Assembly: GCF_022829515.1 (NCBI RefSeq) | Contig: NZ_JAKSYL010000230.1 | Coordinates: forward strand, 1 to 41,543 | Source: Methylobacterium sp. J-048 | GTDB taxonomy: Bacteria; Pseudomonadota; Alphaproteobacteria; Rhizobiales; Beijerinckiaceae | Direction: 5' to 3' | Length of the DNA stretch: 41,543 nt | Part shown: one piece after another, positions 15,030 to 23,363 of the stretch | Layout: each line of letters begins with the position of its first letter | Numbering within the stretch: position 1 is the first letter of the stretch | Position numbers and translations under genes: made by a program | Notes under the pieces: generated by a model | Told to the model about the DNA's origin: nothing | Seen by the model: only the letters and a program-made list of their open reading frames with translations | Database searches by the model: none

Positions 15030-16012
15030 CCGAACACGATCACGACGACGCACAGGACGACGGCTCCGCCGAGGGGCCGGCCCGGAAGGCCCCCACGGCG
15101 CTTCCCGGCACGCCCGCCGATGCGCGGGCGGGCTTCGTCGCGCTGATCGGCGTGCCGAATGCCGGCAAGTCGACGCTGCTCAACAACCTGGTCGGCACCA
15201 AGGTCTCGATCGTCTCGCGCAAGGTGCAGACGACCCGGGCGCTGGTGCGCGGTATCCTGATCGAGGGCTCGGCCCAGGTCATCCTGGTCGACACCCCCGG
15301 CATCTTCGCGCCGAAGCGCCGACTCGACCGGGCGATGGTCCATTCGGCCTGGAGCGGCGCCGCCGATGCGGACGCGGTCTGCCTGCTGGTCGACGCCCGC
15401 AAGGGCCTGGACGAGGAGGTCGAGGCGATCCTGAGCCGCCTCGGCGACGTGAAGCGCGAGAAGATGTTGATCCTCAACAAGATCGACCTGATCCCGCGCG
15501 AGCGGCTGCTCGATCTCGCCGCCAAGCTCAACGCGGCCTCGCCGTTTGCCGAGACCTTCATGATCTCGGCCCTCAAGGGCGACGGTGTCGGCGACCTACG
15601 CCGGGCGCTCGCCGCCCGGATGCCGGCCGGCCCGTGGCTTTACCCGGAGGATCAGGTTTCGGACGCGCCGCTGCGCATGCTCGCCGCCGAGATCACCCGG
15701 GAAAAGATCTACGACCGGCTCCACGAGGAGCTGCCCTACCGTTCCACGGTCGAGACCGACCAGTGGCAGATCCGGCCGGACGGCTCGGTGCGGATCGAGC
15801 AGACGATCTTCGTCGAGCGCGAGAGCCAGCGCTCGATCGTGCTCGGCAAGGGCGGCCAGACCATCAAGGCGATCGGCCAGGCGGCGCGGATCGGGATCTC
15901 CGAGGCGGCGGATGCCAAGGTCCACCTGTTCCTGCACGTGAAGGTGCGCGAGAACTGGGCCGACGACCCCGCCCGCTACCGCGAGATGGGGTTAGAGTTT
16001 CCGCGCGGTTGA
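15026..16012 (+). CDS. era: GTPase Era
   Basis: Era binds the 3' end of 16S rRNA during late 30S assembly. The 328-aa product shows G1 GVPNAGKS (residues 42-49), the switch segment VSRKVQTTRA, G3 DTPG, G4 NKIDL, and G5 ISALKGDG, followed by the KH RNA-binding domain with QRSIVLGKGGQTIKAIGQ. A roughly 35-residue acidic N-terminal extension (TEHDHDDAQDDG) precedes the G domain. The lepB-rnc-era order is conserved in proteobacteria, and rnc and era overlap by 4 nt. Confidence 0.97.
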   Translation: MTEHDHDDAQDDGSAEGPARKAPTALPGTPADARAGFVALIGVPNAGKSTLLNNLVGTKVSIVSRKVQTTRALVRGILIEGSAQVILVDTPGIFAPKRRLDRAMVHSAWSGAADADAVCLLVDARKGLDEEVEAILSRLGDVKREKMLILNKIDLIPRERLLDLAAKLNAASPFAETFMISALKGDGVGDLRRALAARMPAGPWLYPEDQVSDAPLRMLAAEITREKIYDRLHEELPYRSTVETDQWQIRPDGSVRIEQTIFVERESQRSIVLGKGGQTIKAIGQAARIGISEAADAKVHLFLHVKVRENWADDPARYREMGLEFPRG

Positions 16013-16016
16013 ATGG

Positions 16017-16137
16017 GGTTTCCAAAGGGCCTCGCCCTTTGGCGGGGTTCGGGGGCGGAGCCCCTGAGTGCCAAGAGCGAAGCTCTGCAGCAGGGCTCTG
16101 CCCTGCACCCGCAAAAGGTCGAAGACCTTTTGAAACC
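16017..16137. repeat. Cluster of five consecutive short-loop hairpins downstream of era
   Basis: Five inverted repeats follow each other, all with 3-nt loops: 16022-16042 (9-bp stem CCAAAGGGC), 16052-16064 (5 bp), 16074-16086 (AGAGC, loop GAA), 16090-16106 (7 bp, loop TCT) and 16112-16132 (9-bp stem CAAAAGGTC, loop GAA). GGTTTC (16017-16022) and GAAACC (16132-16137) could close the set as an outer stem. It lies between convergent genes (era and the oligopeptidase), with no transposase nearby. It resembles modular hairpin repeats I recall from intergenic regions of Methylobacterium and Rhodospirillales. Confidence 0.8.
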
Positions 16138-16143
16138 AGGATT

Positions 16144-18222
16144 TCAGGCGTCCGGGATATCCCAGCCAATCGAGCGGCGTAGGAAGGTCAGGCCGAGCGC
16201 CAGGAACGCGGCCGTCTCGGCGTTGTCCTTGCCGTAGCCATGGCCGCCGGACGCGGGCTCGTAGAAAGACGCGTCGTAGCCCAGGGCGTTCAGCTTCCGG
16301 GCCATCTTGCGGGCGTGGCCGGGATGCACCCGGTCGTCGCGGCGGCTGGTGGCGAGCAGGATCGGCGGGTAGGGCCGCCCTGCCTCGGCCGCATGGTAGG
16401 CCGAGATCGCGCCGAGGAACGCCCAGTCCTGCGGATCGTCCGGATCGCCGTATTCCGCGATCCAGCTCGCCCCGGCCAGGAGCTTGGTGTAGCGGCGCAT
16501 GTCGATCAGCGGGATCGTGCAGAACAGCGCCCCGAACCGCTCCGGATACCGGGTCAGCATGTTGGCGATCAGCAGGCCGCCGTTCGATCCGCCCTCCGCG
16601 GCGATCCGGCCCGGCCGCGTCACGCCGCGCGCCACGAGGTCGGCCGCGACCGCGGCGAAGTCGTCATGGGCCCGGGCCTTGCCCTCCCGGCGCCCGGCAT
16701 CGTGCCAGCGCGTGCCGAACTCGCCGCCGCCGCGGATATTGGCGACGACGCTCGTGCCGCCCCGCTCCAGCCAGAGCTTGCCCAGAACCGGCGCGTAGCT
16801 CGGCAGCAGCGGGATCCGGAAGCCGCCATAGGCCGTCATATGCACCGGAGCCTCGCCGGTCAGGCCCTCCGGCCCGGTCTGGACGTAGGGAACGCGGGTT
16901 CCGTCCGCCGAGATCGCCTCGTGGCGGGTCACGCGCAGGCCTCGCGCGTCGAAGGCCGGCGGTGTTTCGCGGAGAATTGCGGGTGCCCCGAGATCCGGCG
17001 CGATGCTGAGGAGCGTCGCGGGCGTCACCGGGTCGTGGACCATCGCCAGCAGGGCACCGTCCGCCTCCTCGGGGTCGCCGTCGAGGGGCCAGACGTTGAC
17101 GCTGCCGAGCGTCGGCAGGCCGTCCAGCGGCCGCGTCGCCCAGGTCCCGCCGTCCGGCGTGCAGACCGTGTAGGTCGGGCGCAAGTCGTCGAGCGCATGC
17201 ACGAACAGGCGCCCCGCCGACCAGAACAAGTCCTGGAGCGCCCGGCGCTCGTCCGGCCGCCACAGCACCGCGAAGTCGCGGCGTCCGGCCAGGAAGCCGG
17301 AGAGGGGCAAAGCCAGAACGGTATCGGTCGCGTGCTCGGTGCCGCCAGCGCGCCAGGGCCGGCGCGGTCGCACGGCGAGGTAATCCCGGTCGATCTGCAC
17401 GTCCGCGTCCGTGGGCAGGTCGAGTTCCGTGTGCGGCCCCTTCCGGTCCCCGAGATGGATTTTTGTGTCGAAGAAACCGACCTGCTCGATGAAGACCAGC
17501 CGCTCGAGTCTGGTCTGCCGATCGACTGAGGCCCACGCCGCCATGCTGGTCTCGGGCACGGCGAACAGCACCGCGGCGGCCTGCGGATCCGATCCGCGCG
17601 GCAACACCCGGATCGTGCGCGGGTAACCCGCGCGCGTGGCCATGCCGTCGCCGTAGGCGCTCGACACCAGCAGCGTGTCGCGGTCGAGCCAGGCCGCCCC
17701 ACCCTTCGCCTCGGGCAGGACGAAGCCGTCCGTCACGAAGCGGCGCTCGATCAGGTCGAATTCGCGCACGACCTTGGCGTCGCCGCCGCCCCGGCTGAGG
17801 GAGAGCAGGGCGCGGTCGTGGCCGTCCTTCAGGACCGAGGATCCGGCCCAGACCCAATCCTCGCCCTCCGCGGCAGCGAGGGCGTCGAGGTCGAGGAGGA
17901 TGTCCCAGGCCGGGGATTCGGTCCGGAAGCTCGCCTCGTCGGTGCGTCGCCACAGGCCGCGCTGGTGCTCGGCATCCGTCCAGAAATTATACAGCCGCCC
18001 ACCGCGGCGCGAGACGAACGGGATGCGGTCCGGCCGGTCCAGGATGGCGCGCGCCTCGTCGCGGTCGCGGGCGAAGGCGGCGTCGCCGTAGCGGGCCAGA
18101 GTCTCGGCATTGCGCGCTTCGACCCAGGCCAGCGCTTCCGGCCCGTCGATCTCCTCCAGCCAGAGGTGGGGATCGTCGTCCGGGTGCTGCAGGGACGGGC
18201 GCGGGTCGATCTGAGCGGTCAT
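16144..18222 (-). CDS. Prolyl oligopeptidase family serine peptidase (S9A)
   Basis: This 692-aa enzyme has an N-terminal beta-propeller and a C-terminal alpha/beta hydrolase. Visible landmarks are DDPHLWLEEIDGPEALAWVE at the N-terminus, AYGGFRIPLLPSYAP, VVANIRGGGEFGTRWHDAG, the nucleophile Ser546 in AAEGGSNGGLLIANML, the Asp in ATSRRDDRVHPGHARKM, and the His in GGHGYGKD. Family members cut short peptides after proline. No signal peptide is seen, so a cytoplasmic location is likely. ATG 18222 is preferred over an in-frame GTG at 18231. Confidence 0.92.
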   Translation of the reverse strand: MTAQIDPRPSLQHPDDDPHLWLEEIDGPEALAWVEARNAETLARYGDAAFARDRDEARAILDRPDRIPFVSRRGGRLYNFWTDAEHQRGLWRRTDEASFRTESPAWDILLDLDALAAAEGEDWVWAGSSVLKDGHDRALLSLSRGGGDAKVVREFDLIERRFVTDGFVLPEAKGGAAWLDRDTLLVSSAYGDGMATRAGYPRTIRVLPRGSDPQAAAVLFAVPETSMAAWASVDRQTRLERLVFIEQVGFFDTKIHLGDRKGPHTELDLPTDADVQIDRDYLAVRPRRPWRAGGTEHATDTVLALPLSGFLAGRRDFAVLWRPDERRALQDLFWSAGRLFVHALDDLRPTYTVCTPDGGTWATRPLDGLPTLGSVNVWPLDGDPEEADGALLAMVHDPVTPATLLSIAPDLGAPAILRETPPAFDARGLRVTRHEAISADGTRVPYVQTGPEGLTGEAPVHMTAYGGFRIPLLPSYAPVLGKLWLERGGTSVVANIRGGGEFGTRWHDAGRREGKARAHDDFAAVAADLVARGVTRPGRIAAEGGSNGGLLIANMLTRYPERFGALFCTIPLIDMRRYTKLLAGASWIAEYGDPDDPQDWAFLGAISAYHAAEAGRPYPPILLATSRRDDRVHPGHARKMARKLNALGYDASFYEPASGGHGYGKDNAETAAFLALGLTFLRRSIGWDIPDA

Positions 18223-18400
18223 GGCAGACACGATAGACCCGCGTTGGGGGATTCGTGAACGGCCCTGGCTGCGTCAGGTTGGGCGCACGCATAGGTTGCT
18301 GGATTATGGCTCGGATTCCGGGCGGTGCGGATCCGGAGGCTGGGCTTTTGGGGCCATTCCGGTGTAACAGGCGACGTTCCCCCCGGATGATCCGAGTCGG

Positions 18401-19372
18401 GTGCGGGTTTCCCGCTCCGCCGTGGATTCGCGTTCCGATGCCGGCTCTCCAGATCCTGAATTGTTCATGCGCCACGCCGTTTACGGCCTGCCGCCGGTCG
18501 ACCTCGCTGAGGTTCCCGGTGATGCCGTCCAGCTTTCTCCCTTGATCCCCGGCTCCGCCCGGCTCGAGGATTTGTCCGAAGGCAGCCTTGAGGCCGTGAC
18601 CGTGCTGGCACCGCCCGGCACCGTCGAGCGGCGCTATGTGCTCGCTCATACGTTGCGGGCCCTCGTGCCCGGCGGCCGGATGATCGCGCTCGCCCCGAAG
18701 GATCGGGGCGGCACCCGGCTGGCCAAGGAACTGGCGGCCTTCGAATGCCACGCGGCTGACGAGCCGCGCCGCCACCACCGGATCTGCCGGCTCGTCCGCC
18801 CGCCCGTTCCAGCCGGGCTCACCACTGCGATCGACGAGGGCGGGCCGCGCCACGTCGACAATCTCGCCCTATGCACCCAGCCCGGAATCTTCTCCTGGGA
18901 CCGGCTCGATCCCGGCACGGCGCTGCTCCTCGCCAATCTCCCGCCGCTGAAGGGGCGGGGGGCCGATCTCGGCTGCGGCCTCGGGATCCTGTCCCGGGCG
19001 ATCCTGGGCTCGCCTGCGGTCACCGCGCTGACGCTGGTCGAGGTCGACCGCCGCGCCGTCGAGATGGCTCACCGCAACGTCGCCGATCCGCGGGCCACGA
19101 TCGTCTGGGCCGACATCCGGGCGGCCGGCACGGTGCCGGGCAGCCTCGACTTCGTCGTGATGAACCCGCCGTTCCACGACGGCGGCACCGAGGATCAGGC
19201 GCTCGGCCGGACGTTCATCGCCCGGGCCGCCGAGGCTTTGCGCAAGGGCGGCACGCTGTGGCTCGTGGCCAACGCGCATCTGCCCTACGAGACCGCCCTG
19301 TCGGCGGCCTTTCGCGACGTCTCAGTCACGGTGCAGGCCGGGGGCTACCGGGTCTACGAGGCGCGCAAATGA
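18401..19372 (+). CDS. RsmC-like class I SAM-dependent methyltransferase
   Basis: The 323-aa product resembles RsmC/RlmG-type rRNA guanine-N2 methyltransferases, which carry a degenerate N-terminal half. The C-terminal half has SAM motif I GADLGCGLGILSRAIL, the acidic residue in VEVDRRAVEMAHRN, and the target-base motif VVMNPPFHDGG, where NPPFH is typical of RsmC. The start is uncertain: GTG 18401 keeps the family-like DPELFMRHAVYG segment, GTG 18422 also would, and ATG 18467 would remove part of it. The stop overlaps the next gene as ATGA. The exact rRNA position is unknown. Confidence 0.78.
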   Translation: MRVSRSAVDSRSDAGSPDPELFMRHAVYGLPPVDLAEVPGDAVQLSPLIPGSARLEDLSEGSLEAVTVLAPPGTVERRYVLAHTLRALVPGGRMIALAPKDRGGTRLAKELAAFECHAADEPRRHHRICRLVRPPVPAGLTTAIDEGGPRHVDNLALCTQPGIFSWDRLDPGTALLLANLPPLKGRGADLGCGLGILSRAILGSPAVTALTLVEVDRRAVEMAHRNVADPRATIVWADIRAAGTVPGSLDFVVMNPPFHDGGTEDQALGRTFIARAAEALRKGGTLWLVANAHLPYETALSAAFRDVSVTVQAGGYRVYEARK

Positions 19373-20109
19373 CGGCCGCGAAGTCCGTCCGCCTCGACAA
19401 GCTGCTCGCCAATCTCGGCTACGGGTCGCGCCGCGAGATCCAGGGTCTGGCCCGGGCCGGTGCGATCCTGTTGGACGGCGCGGAGGTGGTGGATGCCGGC
19501 GACCGGATCGCCCTCGACCCCGATCTCCCGAGCCGGCTGACGATCGACGGCGCGCCGGTCGATCCGCTGCCCGGCCTGTGCCTGATGCTGCACAAGCCGC
19601 TCGGCGTGACCTGCTCGCACAAGGAGGCCGGTCCGCTGGTCTACGGCCTGCTGCCCGAGCGCTGGCGCCGGCGCGACCCGCCGCTCTCTACGGTGGGACG
19701 CCTCGACAAGGAGACCTCTGGCCTGCTGCTGCTCACCGACGACGGCGCGCTGCTGCACCGGATCATCGCCCCCAAGGCGAACGTGGCGAAGCGCTACCGA
19801 GTCGCTCTTGACCGGCCGCTCGACGGCACCGAGGCGGCAACCTTCGCGTCCGGGACGCTGATGCTGGAGGGCGAGGAGCGTCCCTTGCTACCAGTGCAGC
19901 TGGAGTTGGAGGATCCCACCCATTGCGCGGTGACGCTGACCGAGGGTCGCTACCATCAGGTCCGCCGGATGTTCGCGGCGATCGGCAACCATGTCGTGGC
20001 GCTGCATCGGGACCGGGTCGGCGGGCTCGACCTGCCGGCGGACCTGCCGGCCGGGGGATACCGGGTGATGACCGAGGCGGATGTTGCGGCGGTGTTCGCG
20101 GGCGCGTGA
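19369..20109 (+). CDS. RsuA-family pseudouridine synthase
   Basis: The 246-aa product has an N-terminal S4 domain (VRLDKLLANLGYGSRREIQG) and the catalytic motif VGRLDKETSGLLLLTDDG, with the nucleophilic Asp of GRLD, then RYRVALDRPLDG and EGRYHQVRRMFAAIGNHV. RsuA makes pseudouridine 516 in 16S rRNA, while related RluB/E/F enzymes act on 23S rRNA; length and architecture favour RsuA. It is translationally coupled (ATGA) to the RsmC-like gene, giving a two-gene rRNA-modification operon. Confidence 0.88.
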   Translation: MTAAKSVRLDKLLANLGYGSRREIQGLARAGAILLDGAEVVDAGDRIALDPDLPSRLTIDGAPVDPLPGLCLMLHKPLGVTCSHKEAGPLVYGLLPERWRRRDPPLSTVGRLDKETSGLLLLTDDGALLHRIIAPKANVAKRYRVALDRPLDGTEAATFASGTLMLEGEERPLLPVQLELEDPTHCAVTLTEGRYHQVRRMFAAIGNHVVALHRDRVGGLDLPADLPAGGYRVMTEADVAAVFAGA

Positions 20110-20145
20110 CGCGCGGGGATCGTGGGCGACCCTCCGGTGGAGCGA

Positions 20146-20391
20146 TCAGGCGAAGGCGACCACGGCCCCGATGATCGCCAGCGTCTGAAAGCCGATCAAT
20201 CCGGCGACCCAGCGCACGATCTCGGCCCGGGTCTCCGCCAGTTCGGCGCGCAGATCCGCCTTGGTGGCGTGATCGCCCCGGAGCACTTCAGCCACGGCGT
20301 CGGCCAGAGCCTCGGCCTGCCCAGGTAAAAACTTGGCCTTGTCCCGGAGCGTCCGGGCGAATGTCAGCGTATCGAATGCTACGGCGGCCAT
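20146..20391 (-). CDS. Small coiled-coil membrane-anchored protein (DUF1640/CCDC90-like)
   Basis: The 81-aa product begins MAAVAFDTLTFARTLRDKAK, continues into a charged helical stretch (HATKADLRAELAETRAEIV) and ends in a hydrophobic segment (VAGLIGFQTLAIIGAVVAFA). This matches the short bacterial DUF1640 proteins, whose mitochondrial relatives include MCUR1/CCDC90. A role in bacteria is not established. ATG 20391 is used because the segment 'FDTLTFARTLRDAG-like' is where the family starts; the frame extends upstream to 20418. It lies alone between rsuA-like and rpsB genes, on the opposite strand. Confidence 0.7.
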   Translation of the reverse strand: MAAVAFDTLTFARTLRDKAKFLPGQAEALADAVAEVLRGDHATKADLRAELAETRAEIVRWVAGLIGFQTLAIIGAVVAFA

Positions 20392-20545
20392 GCCGGGTCT
20401 TATCGGTGTCCAGGGCACCGGGTTGCAAGCTCTGACGGCTGGCTACCTCCACTCGAATCCTTGCGTCCGGCTCCGGGCTCTGCTAAGCGCCCGCCCATCC
20501 CACACGCGGAGCCGGCCTCATGCCTGAATGAGGCGTCTTCCGGTG

Positions 20546-20567
20546 GCCGTCCGAATTTTCGGGCGGC
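20546..20567 (+). promoter_or_regulatory. Hairpin in the rpsB leader
   Basis: GCCGTCCGA (20546-20554) pairs with TCGGGCGGC (20559-20567) as a 9-bp stem with one G-U pair and a 4-nt loop, ending about 40 nt before the rpsB ATG. Ribosomal protein S2 represses its own operon in several bacteria, so a leader structure is plausible. The sequence alone does not show binding. Confidence 0.35.
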
Positions 20568-20608
20568 TGCATCCCTCCGCGGCGGATCCAACCGGAGAAT
20601 ACAAAGAT

Positions 20609-21676
20609 ATGGCCGTCGATTTCTCTATGCGTCAGCTCCTCGAGGCCGGCGCCCATTTCGGTCACCAGTCGCACCGCTGGAACCCGAAGATGCAGCCGTA
20701 CATCTTCGGCACCCGCAACAACATCCACATCATCGACCTGGCCCAGACCGTGCCGGCGCTGCACACGGCCCTGCAGGCGGTGAGCGACACCGTCGCCAAG
20801 GGCGGCCGCGTGCTGTTCGTCGGCACCAAGCGCCAGGCGGCCGACACGATCGCCGACGCCGCCAAGCGCTCGGCCCAGTACTACGTCAACTCCCGCTGGC
20901 TGGGCGGCATGCTCACCAACTGGAAGACCATTTCGGGCTCGATCTCGCGCCTGCGCAAGGTCACCGAGACGCTGGAGACCGGCGGCCCGGGCCTGACCAA
21001 GAAGGAGCGCCTGATGCTGTCCCGTGAGAAGGACAAGCTCGAGAAGGCGCTGGGCGGCATCAAGGATATGGGCGGTGTGCCCGACCTGCTGTTCGTGATC
21101 GACACCAACAAGGAGCAGCTGGCGATCAAGGAGGCGAACCGCCTCGGGATCCCGGTGGCCGCGATCGTCGACACCAACTGCAACCCGGACGGCATCACCC
21201 ACATCGTCCCGGCCAACGACGATGCCGGCCGCGCCATCGCGCTCTACTGCGACCTCATCGCCAAGGCCGCCATCGACGGCATCTCGCGGGCGCAAGGGTC
21301 GTCGGGTGTCGATCTCGGCGCCTCCGAGGAGCCGCAGGCCGAGGAGCTGCCGGCCAACGACGACGCGGCCGTCACGGTCGAGTCCGATGCGCTCGATCCC
21401 GCCGACGTGGCGATGCTCGCCGAGACCACCGAGCATTTCGAGCTGCTCGCCGCTCCGCGCGGCGCGCCGGACGACCTGACCAAGCTGCACGGCGCCGGCC
21501 CGCAGATCGTGCAGAAGCTCAACGATGCCGGCATCTACCATTACTGGCAGATCGCCGCGATGACCCCGGACGAGGTCGCTAAGGTCGATTCCGACCTGAA
21601 GCTCAACGGTCGCATCGACCGCGATTCGTGGGTTTCGCAGGCCCGCGGCTTCGTCGAGGCCGCCGCCGCGGTCTGA
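20609..21676 (+). CDS. rpsB: 30S ribosomal protein S2 with C-terminal helix-hairpin-helix extension
   Basis: S2 joins the 30S subunit late and is needed for S1 binding. The 355-aa product starts MAVDFSMRQLLEAGAHFGHQ and shows NSRWLGGMLTNWKTI and PDLLFVIDTNKEQLAIKEAN, the two S2 signatures. Beyond about residue 225 it carries an acidic linker and a separate domain, DDLTKLHGAGPQIVQKLNDA to DRDSWVSQAR, of helix-hairpin-helix type; E. coli S2 (241 aa) ends before this. Similar tails occur in alphaproteobacterial S2, L21 and NuoE. The start at 20609 is fixed by homology. It is followed by tsf. Confidence 0.97.
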   Translation: MAVDFSMRQLLEAGAHFGHQSHRWNPKMQPYIFGTRNNIHIIDLAQTVPALHTALQAVSDTVAKGGRVLFVGTKRQAADTIADAAKRSAQYYVNSRWLGGMLTNWKTISGSISRLRKVTETLETGGPGLTKKERLMLSREKDKLEKALGGIKDMGGVPDLLFVIDTNKEQLAIKEANRLGIPVAAIVDTNCNPDGITHIVPANDDAGRAIALYCDLIAKAAIDGISRAQGSSGVDLGASEEPQAEELPANDDAAVTVESDALDPADVAMLAETTEHFELLAAPRGAPDDLTKLHGAGPQIVQKLNDAGIYHYWQIAAMTPDEVAKVDSDLKLNGRIDRDSWVSQARGFVEAAAAV

Positions 21677-21793
21677 GCCTCCCGGATCTCGCGGCGCCCC
21701 GTCATCCGGGCGTCGCGAATTCAGCCATATCGGGCCCGGCCGCTCACCCGCGTGCCGGGCCTCTCTCATCCAGACCACACGAAAGGGACCGCC

Positions 21794-22720
21794 ATGGCCA
21801 ACATCACCGCCGCGATGGTGAAAGAGCTCCGGGAGAAGACCGGCGCGGGCATGATGGACTGCAAGGGCGCGCTCAACGAGACGCAGGGCGACATCGAGGC
21901 GGCCATCGACTGGCTGCGCAAGAAGGGCCTCGCCAAGGCCGCCAAGAAGGCCGGCCGCGTCGCCGCCGAGGGCCTGGTCGCCGTCGAGTCGGCCGGCCGC
22001 CACGCCGCGATCGTCGAGGTGAATTCCGAGACCGACTTCGTCGCCCGCAACGACGCCTTCCAGGCCTTCGCCCGCGAGGCCGCCAAGATCGCCCTCGACA
22101 CCGACGGTACGCTGGAGGGCCTCCAATCCGCGAAGTTCCCGGGCGCCACCGAGACCGTCTCGGAGGCGCTGCAGAGCCTGATCGCCACCATCGGCGAGAA
22201 CATGAACCTGCGCCGGGTCGCCAAGCTCGAGGTCAAGAAGGGCGTCATCGCCTCCTACGTCCACAGCCAGATCGCCGACGGTCTCGGCAAGATCGGCGTG
22301 CTCGTGGCGCTCGAGTCCGAGGGCGATGTCGACGCCCTGTCGGCCCTCGGCCGCCAGATCGCCATGCACGTCGCCGCCACCAACCCGGTGGCGCTCGATG
22401 CCTCGGGCGTGGACGCCGCGACCCTGGAGCGCGAGTCGAACATCCTGCGCGAGAAGAACGCCGGCAAGCCGGACCACGTGCTCGCCAAGATCGTCGAGAG
22501 CGGCCTGAAGAGCTACTACAAGGAGGTCACCCTCCTGGAGCAGCCTTTCGTGCATGACGGCTCGAAGACGGTCAGCCAGGTGCTCAAGGAAGCCGCTGGC
22601 AAGGTCGGAGGTCCCGTCACCCTGACCGCGTTCGTCCGCTACGCCCTGGGCGAGGGCATCGAGAAGGAAGACGGCCCGGACTTCGCCACCGAAGTCGCCC
22701 AGCAGGCCGGCCGCGCCTGA
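21794..22720 (+). CDS. tsf: Elongation factor Ts
   Basis: EF-Ts is the guanine-nucleotide exchange factor of EF-Tu. The 308-aa product begins MANITAAMVKELREKTGAGM, followed by MDCKGALNETQGDIEAAIDW (the UBA-like domain), and includes NSETDFVARND, whose TDFV residues insert into EF-Tu. The C-terminal module ends with YALGEGIEKEDGPDF. A ribosome binding site, AAAGGGA, precedes ATG 21794. It is co-transcribed with rpsB, 117 bp downstream, and followed by a strong terminator. Confidence 0.97.
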   Translation: MANITAAMVKELREKTGAGMMDCKGALNETQGDIEAAIDWLRKKGLAKAAKKAGRVAAEGLVAVESAGRHAAIVEVNSETDFVARNDAFQAFAREAAKIALDTDGTLEGLQSAKFPGATETVSEALQSLIATIGENMNLRRVAKLEVKKGVIASYVHSQIADGLGKIGVLVALESEGDVDALSALGRQIAMHVAATNPVALDASGVDAATLERESNILREKNAGKPDHVLAKIVESGLKSYYKEVTLLEQPFVHDGSKTVSQVLKEAAGKVGGPVTLTAFVRYALGEGIEKEDGPDFATEVAQQAGRA

Positions 22721-22754
22721 TTCTTTCGGGTCTTCTGGTTCGAGACTTTCAAGA

Positions 22755-22789
22755 CCCCGTCCGGCGCGAGCCGGGCGGGGTTTTCTTTT
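22755..22789 (+). terminator. Intrinsic terminator of rpsB-tsf
   Basis: CCCCGTCCGGC (22755-22765) pairs with GCCGGGCGGGG (22770-22780) as an 11-bp stem with one G-T pair and a GCGA tetraloop, followed directly by TTTTCTTTT. It begins 34 nt after the tsf stop. This is the clearest rho-independent terminator in the window. Confidence 0.9.
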
Positions 22790-22997
22790 GCATCGTGACG
22801 ACGGCGTCGGCGAGAGGGTAGGAGACTGGATGGGAGCGGCGGGTTGGATGGAGCCTGGTCAGACGGAAGCCCGCCTCATCGAGACGATCTGTGTCGATCA
22901 CACCCCTCAGGATGCAGCGCGGATCCCCTTTCCCGTGGGGGCTAACGGATTCCCACATCGCGTCTCGCCAGTGAGCACTGGAAACGCCGCGCGTTTT

Positions 22998-23106
22998 CTC
23001 CTCCCCCTTGCGGGGAGGGGGCAGGGGTGGGGGTGGTGCAGGATTAGGTGCAACGGTGCCTTCTGAGCCACCCCCACCTTCAACTCCTCCCCGCAAGGGG
23101 GAGGAG
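22998..23106. repeat. Long inverted repeat of C/T- and G/A-rich arms
   Basis: The 21-bp arm at 22998-23018 is exactly complementary to 23086-23106 (core CCCCCTTGCGGGGAGG), and a second pair, GGTGGGGGTGG at 23026-23036 and CCACCCCCACC at 23068-23078, lies inside it. Within each outer arm, CCCC-TTG-CGGGG-type self-pairing is also possible. It lies in the roughly 570-bp gap between the tsf terminator and 23364, where I see no convincing gene. The design resembles CCTCCCCGCAAGGGGGAGG repeats known to recur in Rhizobiales and Caulobacterales genomes. Confidence 0.75.
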
Positions 23107-23363
23107 AGAGCGCCGCGCCATTCGCCGTGCAATGTGTGAACATCGTAGCCCACGCGGGCGGGGGGCTTCGCTTCGCGAACTCAGCAGCACCGACGGATCA
23201 ATCGGTTGCGCCGCGACCGAGTCCGTTGAGAAGACGCAAACCATTGCCCGTACATATCATTTCAGCCTGGTCCACGCTAAGCCCCACATCAAGAAAACCT
23301 AATCCCGCCTGCCCCGTGTTGCAGCGCACACCCGGTTCGGTGCCGCCGCGCTACATCCCGCTC

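Noticed and set aside
16017..16137. Hairpin cluster considered as a CRISPR array
   Set aside because: The stems differ from each other, there is no constant direct repeat with spacers, and no cas gene is nearby.
20483..22555. 690-codon minus-strand frame opposite rpsB and tsf
   Set aside because: It lies opposite two ribosomal-operon genes of certain identity and has no domain of its own.
22791..23363. Small open frames in the tsf downstream gap
   Set aside because: They run through the inverted repeat, have no ribosome binding site and no recognisable sequence, so I treat the gap as non-coding up to 23364.
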